A stretch of 6,620 bases of DNA, taken from NCBI GenBank assembly GCA_945787925.1, contig CALZJY010000116.1, positions 1 to 6,620 on the forward strand, read 5' to 3'. The number at the start of each line of letters is the position of its first letter. The stretch's first letter is position 1. Below the pieces are notes generated by a model. That model was not told the DNA's origin, ran no database searches, and saw nothing but the letters and a program-made list of their open reading frames with translations. The stretch comes from an uncultured Anaerosporobacter sp. (GTDB taxonomy: Bacteria > Bacillota > Clostridia > Lachnospirales > Lachnospiraceae). The translations under genes and the position numbers were made by a program. Positions 1-6,317 of this stretch are shown here, piece after piece.

Positions 1-55
1 GAGGGTTTGTGACTCTTAGCGCTACCTCATATAATCGTTGCCACTCTTCGCTCAT
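1..55 (-). CDS. N-terminal fragment of a gene leaving the window (possibly cytidine-deaminase-like)
   Basis: The minus strand opens with ATG at 55-53 and reads MSEEWQRLYEVALRVTNP before the window ends, with no stop in 18 codons. A GTGAGGA ribosome binding site lies at 71-65, nine bases before the ATG, which supports this start. The pattern of W, LY, then A and V leading to NP resembles my recollection of the first residues of clostridial cytidine or blasticidin-S deaminase-like proteins. None of the catalytic HxE or PCxxC residues fall inside the window, so that function is only a guess. It lies 69 bp downstream of the broken acetyltransferase gene on the same strand, with no hairpin between them, so it is probably the next gene of the same transcript. 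Confidence 0.6.
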   Translation of the reverse strand, partial: MSEEWQRLYEVALRVTNP

Positions 56-124
56 TATACGTTATCCTCACTTTCTTTTGCTATAACACCTTACTTCCAT
101 CGTTTGTTTTTTCCTATTCACTAA

Positions 125-553
125 CTACTCTACTGTAAACTCCGTCCAATCAATCTGATTGTATTCCATTACCTCTTCTGACCTCTTCATACCGAGTTTC
201 TCATAGAATGAAACAGCATCGGAATTTGCCACCAAATAAACCGCAATATCTTTTTCTCCACCAGCAACTGTATGTGCCATCTTCATAAGGCGGGTTCCGA
301 TTCCCTGTCCCTCATACTTGCGGTCTACACCTAAGTCCGTAATATAGAGCCAGTATGCAAAATCCGTCAGTCCAAATAGTACACCTACGATTTGACCTTC
401 TTCGTTTCTTGCCACAAGGCTGATGGACGCAGACGAAACCAACCTCTCGATCCGCTCCTCAAACCGTTCCTTCGGATACTGGCTTCCTAGATTTGTTCGC
501 TTTAAAAAAGCTATGTATTCTTTGGCGGAGAGTCATTCTTCTATGATTCTCAT
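125..553 (-). pseudogene. GNAT-family N-acetyltransferase, interrupted by an early in-frame TGA
   Basis: The frame starts at ATG 553-551 behind a good GGAGAGG site (566-560) and reads MRIIEE, then TGA at 535-533, then stays open for 135 codons to TAG at 127-125. Counting the stop as a codon gives about 142 residues, normal for a single-domain GCN5-related acetyltransferase, which transfers acetyl from acetyl-CoA to an amine. The acetyl-CoA loop is intact at codons 78-86 (RKYEGQGIG), and the C-terminal AVSFYEKLGMKR motif lies near 113-124. The residues after the stop (LSAKEYIAFLKR, then YPKERFEERIERL) look like true GNAT N-terminal sequence, so the TGA is probably a recent nonsense change, for example from CGA or GGA. 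The only standard restart codon before the core is TTG at 442-440. It has no properly spaced ribosome binding site and would remove the first helix. The substrate cannot be predicted. Confidence 0.75.
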
Positions 554-590
554 ATTTCTCCTCTCCTATCGCAAACTACATATTTTTCGT

Positions 591-788
591 TTATTTTAGC
601 TTCTCTACATTTTCTACGTAAATAGAAACTTCTCCGCACTTTGGGCAAATAGCAACCTTAGGATAACCGATTCGCCCACTAAACATCGCATTCTCCTTTG
701 TACTCATTATTATACCTGTGGCGGAACCTTCTACTCTAATTGCACATCCTTCTTTCATTTGTTCTCCACATCGAATACATTCTCTCAT
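591..788 (-). CDS. Small zinc-ribbon protein
   Basis: This is a 65-residue protein with two CxxC knuckles: C4 and C7 at the N terminus (CIRCGEQM) and C48 and C51 near the C terminus (ICPKCGEVSIYVENVEKLK). Together they would bind one zinc ion as a ribbon; C15 is an extra cysteine. The layout matches the small clostridial proteins often named zinc-ribbon nucleic-acid-binding proteins. No nucleic-acid contact can be shown here, so that role is only family habit. The start is firm: GGAGGTG at 803-797 lies eight bases before the ATG. The gene has its own promoter (855-828), sits just after the transporter terminator, and ends 37 bp before the broken acetyltransferase gene, so it probably leads a short minus-strand operon. 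Confidence 0.85.
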   Translation of the reverse strand: MRECIRCGEQMKEGCAIRVEGSATGIIMSTKENAMFSGRIGYPKVAICPKCGEVSIYVENVEKLK

Positions 789-827
789 TTTTTCAACACC
801 TCCATAAATTCGAAGCCATCTTCCTCC

Positions 828-855
828 ATTATAACAAATCTTCCTTACAACGCAA
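828..855 (-). promoter_or_regulatory. Sigma-A-type promoter for the zinc-ribbon operon
   Basis: On the minus strand there is a perfect TATAAT -10 box at 833-828. A TTGCGT -35 box lies at 855-850 with a 16-base spacer. The -10 box is 39 bp before the ATG of the zinc-ribbon gene, leaving a short leader that contains its ribosome binding site. The -35 box begins only two bases past the T-run of the upstream transporter terminator, so the two transcription units are packed back to back. Confidence 0.6.
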
Positions 856-857
856 CG

Positions 858-892
858 AAAAAGGCAGAAACTACTGACGATTCCTGCCTTTT
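858..892 (-). terminator. Rho-independent terminator of the OPT transporter gene
   Basis: Read on the minus strand, 892-881 pairs with 870-859 in a 12-bp stem (AAAAGGCAGGAA with TTTCTGCCTTTT, one G-U pair) around a 10-base loop, and a T-run ends the structure at 862-858. It lies 21 bp past the transporter stop codon, the normal place for an intrinsic terminator. Confidence 0.85.
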
Positions 893-912
893 CAAATCTC
901 TTTATAAAATCA

Positions 913-2838
913 TTATTCTGTTTTTTTTGTCATCGTTACCAATGGCCAAATCGTAAATACCACAAGTAATATAAGCAAGATATATGCCATTGCATTAGAA
1001 GCTGCAAATCCAGTTGGTGCTCCGCCACCAATGACTCCGATTACCTGTAAGATGATTCCGACCAATCCAATGATGGAGCCGCCTGCAACCAAACCGGAAG
1101 ATAAGCTGATTCCATTGCTGACTTTTGCTTCTCTTTCTTCATCGCTCTTTGCTGTCTTCTCTACAAACCAACGAACCAATGCGCCGACTAAGATAATTGT
1201 CGTTGTTGCAATTGGAAGATAGAATCCGATGGCTACTGCCATGATTGGAAGCTTTAATAGGAATAACACGATTCCCATTACCACGCCAACGATAATCATA
1301 TGCCAAGGAAGGTCTCCTGACATGATTCCTAATGTAAGGGTAGAAATTAAGTTTGCCTGTGGAAGGGCAAATGGTACGTTGTCACCAGTAAGTGCTAACT
1401 GTCCTGCAAGCAAGCGGATTACGCCAACTACGACTATGACACCGACAAAGCTGGCTGCTAAGAAATATTTATCCATCTCATCCTTTTCACCACCGATGAT
1501 AAAGCCGACTTTCTGTGACTGGGAATAACCACCTGCAGTAGAAATGGCAGTTACGATAAACGTACCAAATAACAATAAGGATTTATTACTTGTCGTATCT
1601 ACCCATCCAAAGATGACGAAAATCAACGTCGCAATTACTAAGGACGCGATAGTCATTCCTGATACAGGAAGATTAGAAGTACCTATCGTACCAGTCAAAC
1701 GGCCGGATACGATTACGAATAGCATGGATAAGATAAACGTAACGATAATACCAACGATCGCCATTACTATATTTCCACCTGCTGCAATAAAAGCTCCTAC
1801 AAATCCAATTGCGATTCCGCCTAATAAAATCCAAGTTCCAAGGCCGGAACGTTCTCGCTTCTCATTGTCTGCTTTTGCACCAATCGTATCTTTGATGGAC
1901 GTCACAATGGTCGGAATCAGCTTGATTGCACCAATGATTCCACCAGATAACATCATGCCTGCACCAATATATTTTACATAACTTCCTGCAATGTTATTTA
2001 CAAGCATACCATTGATTGCAACTTCAGGAGCATTCCAGATAAACTCCCCTGGTCCTGCAAAGTTAGCAAAATAACTGATTAATGGCATAATGGCAAAGTT
2101 GGCTAAAATAGAGCCTGCGAACATCGTTACGGATACTTCCATACCAACGATAAATCCGATTCCTAATAACAATGGATTGACTTCTAATTCAAATTTCCAT
2201 TTATAAAACCGCTCATTGACATAACTGATTACGGAGTTCGCGATGTTCAAGAAGGAACCAGTAATGATCGTAATCACACTGCTAATTCCAAAGCCAAAGC
2301 CCATAAACTTCATAGAATCCCCAGCACCCTCGGAGGCAACCAATGTCTCTGAAATTGCCATAGACTCTGGATACATTAGGTTTCCATGTTCCTCGATAAT
2401 CATATTTTTATAAACTAAGGAGGAAATTCCGATACCGAATAAGACGCCTCCCAAGCTCACAATCGCACCTTCAAAAAATCCAAAATCTGTCCCAATCAGT
2501 AAAATGGCTGGTAACAAGAAAATGATGCCGCTGGCAATTGACTCTCCACCACTCGACATTCCCTGTACTAGGTTCTTTCCCAGTATTCCTTGCTTTTTCG
2601 CAAAGATGCTAATAAGTCCCGAGCCAATGATCGCTCCAGGAATTCCTGCTGCTACGGTAAGCCCTGATTTCATTCCTGAATATGCCGTTGATGCCGCAAA
2701 TAACGCCGCCAACAAGGCACCAATAATTAAGATAGCTAGATTACCGCCTGTCCTTGGTCCTTGCGACACATAAGGAATATAATCCTGACCATGGACTCCT
2801 CCATAAGCATCCTTTGATAGTTTTTTATGCATATGCAT
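913..2838 (-). CDS. OPT-family oligopeptide transporter
   Basis: This 641-residue, strongly hydrophobic protein has about a dozen or more predicted membrane segments and matches the bacterial branch of the OPT/YSL family, usually 620-680 residues. Family-type signatures include SGMKSGLTVAAGIPGAIIG at 54-72, LMYPESMAISE at 154-164, SGRLTGTIGTSNLPVSGMT at 378-396 and GLVAGGSIIGL at 582-592. Family members import small peptides or metal-ligand complexes using the proton gradient. The cargo of bacterial members is mostly untested, so 'oligopeptide' is a family label. The first ATG (2838) is chosen because an AAAGGA site lies five bases upstream; a second in-frame ATG lies two codons further in. 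It follows the metallophosphoesterase gene by 112 bp on the same strand without an obvious intervening terminator, so read-through is possible. No convincing promoter was found in the gap. A strong terminator follows it. Confidence 0.93.
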   Translation of the reverse strand: MHMHKKLSKDAYGGVHGQDYIPYVSQGPRTGGNLAILIIGALLAALFAASTAYSGMKSGLTVAAGIPGAIIGSGLISIFAKKQGILGKNLVQGMSSGGESIASGIIFLLPAILLIGTDFGFFEGAIVSLGGVLFGIGISSLVYKNMIIEEHGNLMYPESMAISETLVASEGAGDSMKFMGFGFGISSVITIITGSFLNIANSVISYVNERFYKWKFELEVNPLLLGIGFIVGMEVSVTMFAGSILANFAIMPLISYFANFAGPGEFIWNAPEVAINGMLVNNIAGSYVKYIGAGMMLSGGIIGAIKLIPTIVTSIKDTIGAKADNEKRERSGLGTWILLGGIAIGFVGAFIAAGGNIVMAIVGIIVTFILSMLFVIVSGRLTGTIGTSNLPVSGMTIASLVIATLIFVIFGWVDTTSNKSLLLFGTFIVTAISTAGGYSQSQKVGFIIGGEKDEMDKYFLAASFVGVIVVVGVIRLLAGQLALTGDNVPFALPQANLISTLTLGIMSGDLPWHMIIVGVVMGIVLFLLKLPIMAVAIGFYLPIATTTIILVGALVRWFVEKTAKSDEEREAKVSNGISLSSGLVAGGSIIGLVGIILQVIGVIGGGAPTGFAASNAMAYILLILLVVFTIWPLVTMTKKTE

Positions 2839-2884
2839 CCCTGTCCTTTTTATATAAGTTAAATGCTACTATACATTGTCGGTT

Positions 2885-2932
2885 GTAACAGGGCATTTTA
2901 TGTATTGTTTCTTCAATAGAAAATACTGTTAC
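2885..2932. repeat. Inverted repeat in the gap between phosphoesterase and transporter genes
   Basis: GTAACAG at 2885-2891 and CTGTTAC at 2926-2932 form perfect 7-bp arms 34 bases apart within the 112-bp gap upstream of the transporter. A second weak, bulged pairing (GTATT near 2902 with AATAC near 2921) is nested inside. No T-run follows on either strand, so it is not a normal terminator. It could be a spaced operator or chance. Confidence 0.25.
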
Positions 2933-2950
2933 TTTTGCATCTTCCTATTC

Positions 2951-4672
2951 CTACTTAGCTTTCCCTATCGAAGTCAGAGGAATTTGTTTCAAATCAAAGG
3001 TAGAATCATCATGAAGGCTAATCAGCGTTCCTCCTCTTTGCTTTGTCTCCTTTGAAATCTTATGCATCGCAAGATAATCAATGGACATTCCGTATACCAG
3101 TTTTACTCCCTTATACCCCAATGCAATGTTATTGTAATGGTCGTGTCCGCAAAAGATTGCCTTCGTACTCTTTAAGTCGACGATACGGTCAAATAACTGA
3201 CTCCTATGTTCCGAGCAACAAATGGATTCTCCTGCTTCTCCAACTTCTCCAAAATAATAGGTAACCTCTTCTTTGTTGCCTTTCTTGTGCAGTTCATACG
3301 CTGTCTTATATTCTTGCAATGGAATATGGGTAAACACTAACGAAGAAATCGTCGTTCCCTGCTGCTTTGACAGTTCCTTTACAGACTGTTCATACCAATC
3401 CACCTGATCGTCATGGATATAATCATAATCATTTAGTTTCGCACTAGAATAAGAGTTCGAGTCAATCATATATAACGCCTGATTAATCGAACCGTCCTTA
3501 TTCTTAATCAAGATTACCTGGTTACTCCTTCCTGTAATATCTGGCTGCTTATCGGTATACAACAGACTCTTTGTCGTATCATAAGAAAACTTGCTAAATA
3601 AATCATCTAGCTCCTTCTCCGAATGAGAGGCAACAAATTCGGTATCGTGGTTTCCATAAGTAAACGCCCAGCAGACGCCCATATTTCTAAAAAAGGAAGC
3701 AAGCTGTAGAATCGGTGTATAGTTATTAAATGAAAAGGATTCGATTCCTAACGGAAATACAAAGTCTCCTGTCACCACTACAAGATCTGGCTTTGTCTCA
3801 TTTACCAATGCATACACTGCCTGTAACGCCTTTAAATCCTTAGAATACGAAAAAGCGCTTCCCCCAATATGGATATCCGTAAGCTGTAAGATCTTAAAAT
3901 CCTTTCCTGGCTCTTTCTGTATCGAATATATTCCTGTATCCGCATCATAGCTCACCTGATGTTTTGGCAAGTCCACAACAGGGATTGTAGCAATATATGG
4001 CTGCAAATACCAAGTACCACTACTCATCACTAGGAATCCTCCTACACCAATTGCTGCAATGATTAGGAGTATCAGGATCCGTTTATGAAGCAGCAACATA
4101 TGGCCAGCCTTTTGGAAAACTCCCTGCTTCTTTGGCTCATCTTCTTGTTCTAATGTTATGTACTGAATCTGGCCAATCATATAAAACCTTAGCCAAGAAC
4201 TTATAATGATTAGAATTCCATATCCACTCAATAAAAATGTAGCATAATAGCTATGCTCTAATAACTTATAATCTTCTCTTCCAATCGTGTTAATCGTAAT
4301 AATAAAGAAACTGCTTAAGAGCGCAACCATACATCCAAGCGACACATGAATAAACAACCGTTTCGTTCTCTTTTTCTTATATTCCTCCATATAGGCTGCT
4401 GCCGTCGGCTGCAACTCGATTGGCTTTTGAATCTTCGTCCGATTTAATAAAAACGAGGTAATCCCCCTTCCTATTCCAAATAGTCCAATCGCAATACAGA
4501 CAATGACCCAAGCCGTACCATAGGCATTGATTTTCGACATTTCCATTCTACGGCTGGCACATAATGCGACATACACCATCGGTGAGATCAAAAGAAGCAT
4601 AACACCCAATCCAATACGTGTGGAAGCATGATTGATTTTACGTAATAAACGCTTCGTTTCTACAAAATTCAT
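2951..4672 (-). CDS. Membrane-anchored calcineurin-like metallophosphoesterase
   Basis: This 573-residue protein has a membrane domain of about five helices (roughly 20-37, 54-76, 106-127, 142-161 and 199-216) followed by a calcineurin-like phosphoesterase domain from about 258 to the end. All metal-binding motifs are present in order: DIH (D266, H268), GD (302-303), GNHD (340-343), H449 in FTHIPL and GHDH (509-512). This suggests an active two-metal phosphoesterase. The basic stretches around 78-105 and 163-198 fit cytoplasmic loops, which would place the catalytic domain outside the membrane; that topology is an inference. The TYGNHDTE form of the motif recalls purple-acid-phosphatase-like or Dcr2-like members. 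The substrate is unknown. The start is supported by GTGAGGA at 4685-4679, six bases before the ATG. The left boundary of an IS91-type element lies only about 75 bp upstream, so its natural promoter may have been displaced. Confidence 0.9.
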   Translation of the reverse strand: MNFVETKRLLRKINHASTRIGLGVMLLLISPMVYVALCASRRMEMSKINAYGTAWVIVCIAIGLFGIGRGITSFLLNRTKIQKPIELQPTAAAYMEEYKKKRTKRLFIHVSLGCMVALLSSFFIITINTIGREDYKLLEHSYYATFLLSGYGILIIISSWLRFYMIGQIQYITLEQEDEPKKQGVFQKAGHMLLLHKRILILLIIAAIGVGGFLVMSSGTWYLQPYIATIPVVDLPKHQVSYDADTGIYSIQKEPGKDFKILQLTDIHIGGSAFSYSKDLKALQAVYALVNETKPDLVVVTGDFVFPLGIESFSFNNYTPILQLASFFRNMGVCWAFTYGNHDTEFVASHSEKELDDLFSKFSYDTTKSLLYTDKQPDITGRSNQVILIKNKDGSINQALYMIDSNSYSSAKLNDYDYIHDDQVDWYEQSVKELSKQQGTTISSLVFTHIPLQEYKTAYELHKKGNKEEVTYYFGEVGEAGESICCSEHRSQLFDRIVDLKSTKAIFCGHDHYNNIALGYKGVKLVYGMSIDYLAMHKISKETKQRGGTLISLHDDSTFDLKQIPLTSIGKAK

Positions 4673-4746
4673 ATTCTTTCCTCACCCCCTATTTTTATCT
4701 CCATCTTAAGGATACCACATTCTTCGTCATGAATAAAAGTTTGCAA

Positions 4747-4806
4747 GAACAAAGTGTGTGTTCCACACACTTCAACTCCCCTGCCCCTCAATCTTGAGGG
4801 GTGGGG
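4747..4806 (+). repeat. Left copy of the GAAC two-hairpin module (candidate element end)
   Basis: GAAC at 4747-4750 is followed by a perfect 9-bp hairpin with a TTC loop (4752-4760 with 4764-4772). Next come the linker TCAACTCCC (4772-4780) and a second stem whose core is CCCCTCAA-TC-TTGAGGGG (4784-4801). The same layout recurs in the same orientation at 6317-6365 with different arm sequences that still pair. Its place just upstream of the transposase makes it the likely left end of the insertion element. The exact boundary is uncertain; CAAG (4744-4747) overlaps the GAAC, and both tetranucleotides are known IS91 targets. Confidence 0.65.
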
Positions 4807-4816
4807 CTTTCTTTTT
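4779..4816 (+). terminator. Terminator-like hairpin before the transposase gene
   Basis: Bases 4779-4791 pair with 4794-4806 in a 13-bp, GC-rich stem that includes two wobble pairs, and CTTTCTTTTT follows. On the plus strand this should stop transcription entering from outside the element 27 bp before the transposase ATG, a common self-protection feature of insertion sequences. It is also the second stem of the left end module, so it may act in DNA, RNA or both. Confidence 0.5.
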
Positions 4817-4842
4817 ATTGCATTTTCCTTCATAATGGTTCT

Positions 4843-5985
4843 ATGAATATACTGCAAAAGATTTTTACAAACCATTTTGAAGAAATGAAATACATACTTC
4901 ATCCTCGACTATCGGTTCTCGAAAATGTCGAAAAGATGATTCACTGTGGTGATCCCTCCTTCGGAGGTGCCATGTTCGGCTGCTCGGAATGCGGTGAGCT
5001 TAAGTTTGTTCCCTTCCGCTGCAAAAGCCGTTTTTGTCCTACCTGCGGAAACATGTATTCTATTGATCGCACTACCGCCATGTCCTTTAAGATTATTGAC
5101 TGTGAACATCGTCATTGTGTTTTTACTATTCCTGAACAACTTCGATCCTTCTTTTTGAAAGACCGTTCTCTTCTTAACTGTCTTTTTCATGCTGTCCAAG
5201 GTGTAGTTCTTCGTATGTTTTCCAAGATTAATAAAACAGAGCACTTTGTTCCTGGATTCATCTGCGTTCTTCATACTTTTGGACGTGATCTTAAGTGGAA
5301 TCCACACATTCATTGTCTCATCTCTGAAGGTGCTACCGGTACTTTTACTGTCTGGCGTTCTGTAAAACATTTCAACTATATACAGCTTCGTAATGCTTTT
5401 CAAACTGCTCTCCTAAATCTGATGGAAGCTCACATCGGTCCTTCTTTCAAAGCTGTAAAAAGTGCTATATATAGGCACTGCAGAAATGGCTTTTATGTCC
5501 GTGCCATGCCAAACAAATGCGATCCTAACGTCGTCACAAAATACATCGGTCGCTATCTAGGACGTCCTGTCATTGCAACGAAACGGATCGACTCCTACGA
5601 CGGGACCAATGTTACCTTCCATTACAACCGCCATGAAGATGAAAAACTCGTAGTAGAAACAGTGCCTGCTCTCTCTTTTATTGAGCGCCTCATTCAACAC
5701 ATCCCTGAAAAGCATTTCAAGATGATCCGCTACTATGGGATTTATGCCAGACATCATAAAAAAGATGCTAGACTTCGAAAAGCGATTTCCAAAGAAAAGC
5801 ACAAAATCCTGCTCTCCTTTAATCGATGGCGAGACTCCATATGCTCTTCCTTTGGTTACGATCCTCTTAAATGCCCAAAGTGCAAAAATACCATGGTATT
5901 TCTGGAACTATATCATAACCATATACGTATTCCGCTAGATAAACTCTATGAAAAGGTAATGAAAAAACATAAACTTCATTCATGA
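4843..5985 (+). CDS. tnpA: IS91-family transposase (Y2 HUH nuclease)
   Basis: This 380-residue protein starts a single-strand DNA nicking-and-joining reaction that moves the element. The N-terminal zinc-binding domain shows C47-x2-C50-x9-C60-x4-C65-x2-C68. The HUH nuclease core has the metal-binding HxH at 155-157 within WNPHIHCLIS, and the catalytic pair Y234 and Y238 in KYIGRYLGRP, the YxxxY signature of Y2 enzymes. The stretch HRHCVFTIPEQLR (about 89-101) is also typical of the family, and a further CPKC knuckle lies at 344-347. The length is normal and no frame break is seen, so it could be active. The frame is open upstream to a GTG at 4801, but ATG 4843 (MNILQK) is chosen because family members begin this way. 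No good ribosome binding site precedes it, which suggests deliberately weak translation. Only a poor -10-like CATAAT (4831-4836) is seen upstream. Confidence 0.93.
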   Translation: MNILQKIFTNHFEEMKYILHPRLSVLENVEKMIHCGDPSFGGAMFGCSECGELKFVPFRCKSRFCPTCGNMYSIDRTTAMSFKIIDCEHRHCVFTIPEQLRSFFLKDRSLLNCLFHAVQGVVLRMFSKINKTEHFVPGFICVLHTFGRDLKWNPHIHCLISEGATGTFTVWRSVKHFNYIQLRNAFQTALLNLMEAHIGPSFKAVKSAIYRHCRNGFYVRAMPNKCDPNVVTKYIGRYLGRPVIATKRIDSYDGTNVTFHYNRHEDEKLVVETVPALSFIERLIQHIPEKHFKMIRYYGIYARHHKKDARLRKAISKEKHKILLSFNRWRDSICSSFGYDPLKCPKCKNTMVFLELYHNHIRIPLDKLYEKVMKKHKLHS

Positions 5986-5992
5986 CTTCTTA

Positions 5993-6021
5993 TTTCCATC
6001 CTCTGCTCCGTAGGGTAAAAT
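5993..6021 (+). promoter_or_regulatory. Promoter for the small acidic gene inside the element
   Basis: TTTCCA (5993-5998, four of six matches to TTGACA) and TAAAAT (6016-6021, five of six to TATAAT) are separated by 17 bases. Initiation near 6028 would give a leader of about 23 bases with the ribosome binding site exposed. The promoter begins eight bases after the transposase stop codon. Confidence 0.5.
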
Positions 6022-6041
6022 AGAACTACTAATTTACGGAG
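6006..6041 (+). promoter_or_regulatory. Inverted repeat covering the ribosome binding site of the small gene
   Basis: CTCCGTA at 6006-6012 is the exact complement of TACGGAG at 6035-6041, and two further G-U pairs are possible inward. The right arm includes most of the GGAGG ribosome binding site (6038-6042). A transcript reading through from the transposase could fold and hide the site, whereas one started at the local promoter lacks the left arm. A DNA operator flanking the -10 box is the other reading. Confidence 0.4.
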
Positions 6042-6050
6042 GTGCTTTAC

Positions 6051-6233
6051 ATGAATGAAAAAGAATATGCGGCGGAACTACGAAAGAAATACATTGCTAA
6101 TCCTCCTGAAGGTATGACTTCAGATGATTTTAAAACAATGAGCGATGATGATCTTCTTGATATGGAATACTTTATAAATGAAGATGTTTTTAGTGACATA
6201 GACGATTTTGAAGAAGGTTTTTATATCTTCTAA
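6051..6233 (+). CDS. Small acidic protein carried by the IS91-type element
   Basis: This 60-residue protein has about 18 acidic and 5 basic residues. A basic N-terminal patch (RKKY at 11-14) is followed by NPPEGMTSDDF, then SDDDLLDMEYF and an acidic tail ending in GFYIF. There are no cysteines, membrane segments or known catalytic motifs. ATG 6051 is chosen over the in-frame GTG at 6042 because GGAGGTG (6038-6044) lies six bases before it and overlaps the GTG. It is flanked by its own promoter and a very strong terminator, and lies between the transposase and the presumed right end, so it appears to be element cargo. I recall similar short acidic proteins in Lachnospiraceae but know of no function. 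A DNA mimic, a transposase modulator or an antitoxin-like partner are all speculative. Confidence 0.75.
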   Translation: MNEKEYAAELRKKYIANPPEGMTSDDFKTMSDDDLLDMEYFINEDVFSDIDDFEEGFYIF

Positions 6234-6250
6234 TTCATATCGTCTCTTTG

Positions 6251-6279
6251 CCATGCCATGAAAATGGCGTGGTTTTTTT
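6251..6279 (+). terminator. Rho-independent terminator after the small acidic gene
   Basis: CCATGCCAT (6251-6259) pairs with ATGGCGTGG (6264-6272) through nine base pairs, one of them a wobble, around a GAAA tetraloop, followed by seven T residues (6273-6279). It lies 17 bp after the stop codon of the small gene. Confidence 0.92.
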
Positions 6280-6284
6280 ATACC

Positions 6285-6317
6285 CCTTTATAGGAAAGTA
6301 GCACTTTCCTATAAAGG
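6285..6317. repeat. Long perfect palindrome A
   Basis: CCTTTATAGGAAAGT (6285-6299) and its exact complement (6303-6317) form a 15-bp perfect stem around AGC. It lies directly after the small gene's terminator, and its last base is the G of the GAAC that opens the right module. No T-run follows, so it is not a terminator. Its inner core GCACTTTCCTAT matches 11 of 12 bases of palindrome E (6505-6516). It may be the right end of the insertion element or a dispersed palindromic repeat. Confidence 0.75.

Larger units (their letters stand above)
4751..6316 (+). mobile_element. IS91-family (Y2 HUH) insertion element
   Basis: The interval holds an IS91-type transposase and a small accessory gene, and is about 1.57 kb, within the usual size range for this family. 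No terminal inverted repeats or target duplications are visible, as expected for elements thought to move by rolling-circle replication. Boundaries are inferred from the direct repetition of the module starting at GAAC (4747 and 6317). Known IS91 elements insert next to GAAC or CAAG, which fits. However, the known polarity would put GTTC, not GAAC, after the end downstream of the transposase, and no GTTC is seen there. The right end could instead include the right module (to about 6394) or stop at the palindrome ending at 6317. Confidence 0.55.

Noticed and set aside
440..442. TTG as the real start of a shortened acetyltransferase
   Set aside because: The GAGAGG before it has no spacing to the codon, and coding-like GNAT sequence continues upstream to an ATG with a good ribosome binding site.
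533..553. Reading the TGA in the acetyltransferase gene as selenocysteine
   Set aside because: Only a weak 5-bp GCTTT/AAAGC hairpin lies downstream, not the usual bacterial selenocysteine element, and GNAT enzymes do not use this residue at that place.
1031..1981. Several plus-strand open frames opposite the transporter gene
   Set aside because: They lie antisense to a well-supported membrane protein, are proline- and threonine-rich in a way typical of reversed hydrophobic codons, and lack credible ribosome binding sites.
4669..4902. A 77-residue minus-strand frame whose stop overlaps the phosphoesterase ATG
   Set aside because: It crosses the left end of the insertion element and runs antisense to the transposase start, so it would be a chance chimera. 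No ribosome binding site or family resemblance was seen.
4909..5403. A 164-residue minus-strand frame inside the transposase gene
   Set aside because: It is antisense to conserved zinc-binding and HUH motifs and has no recognisable domain.
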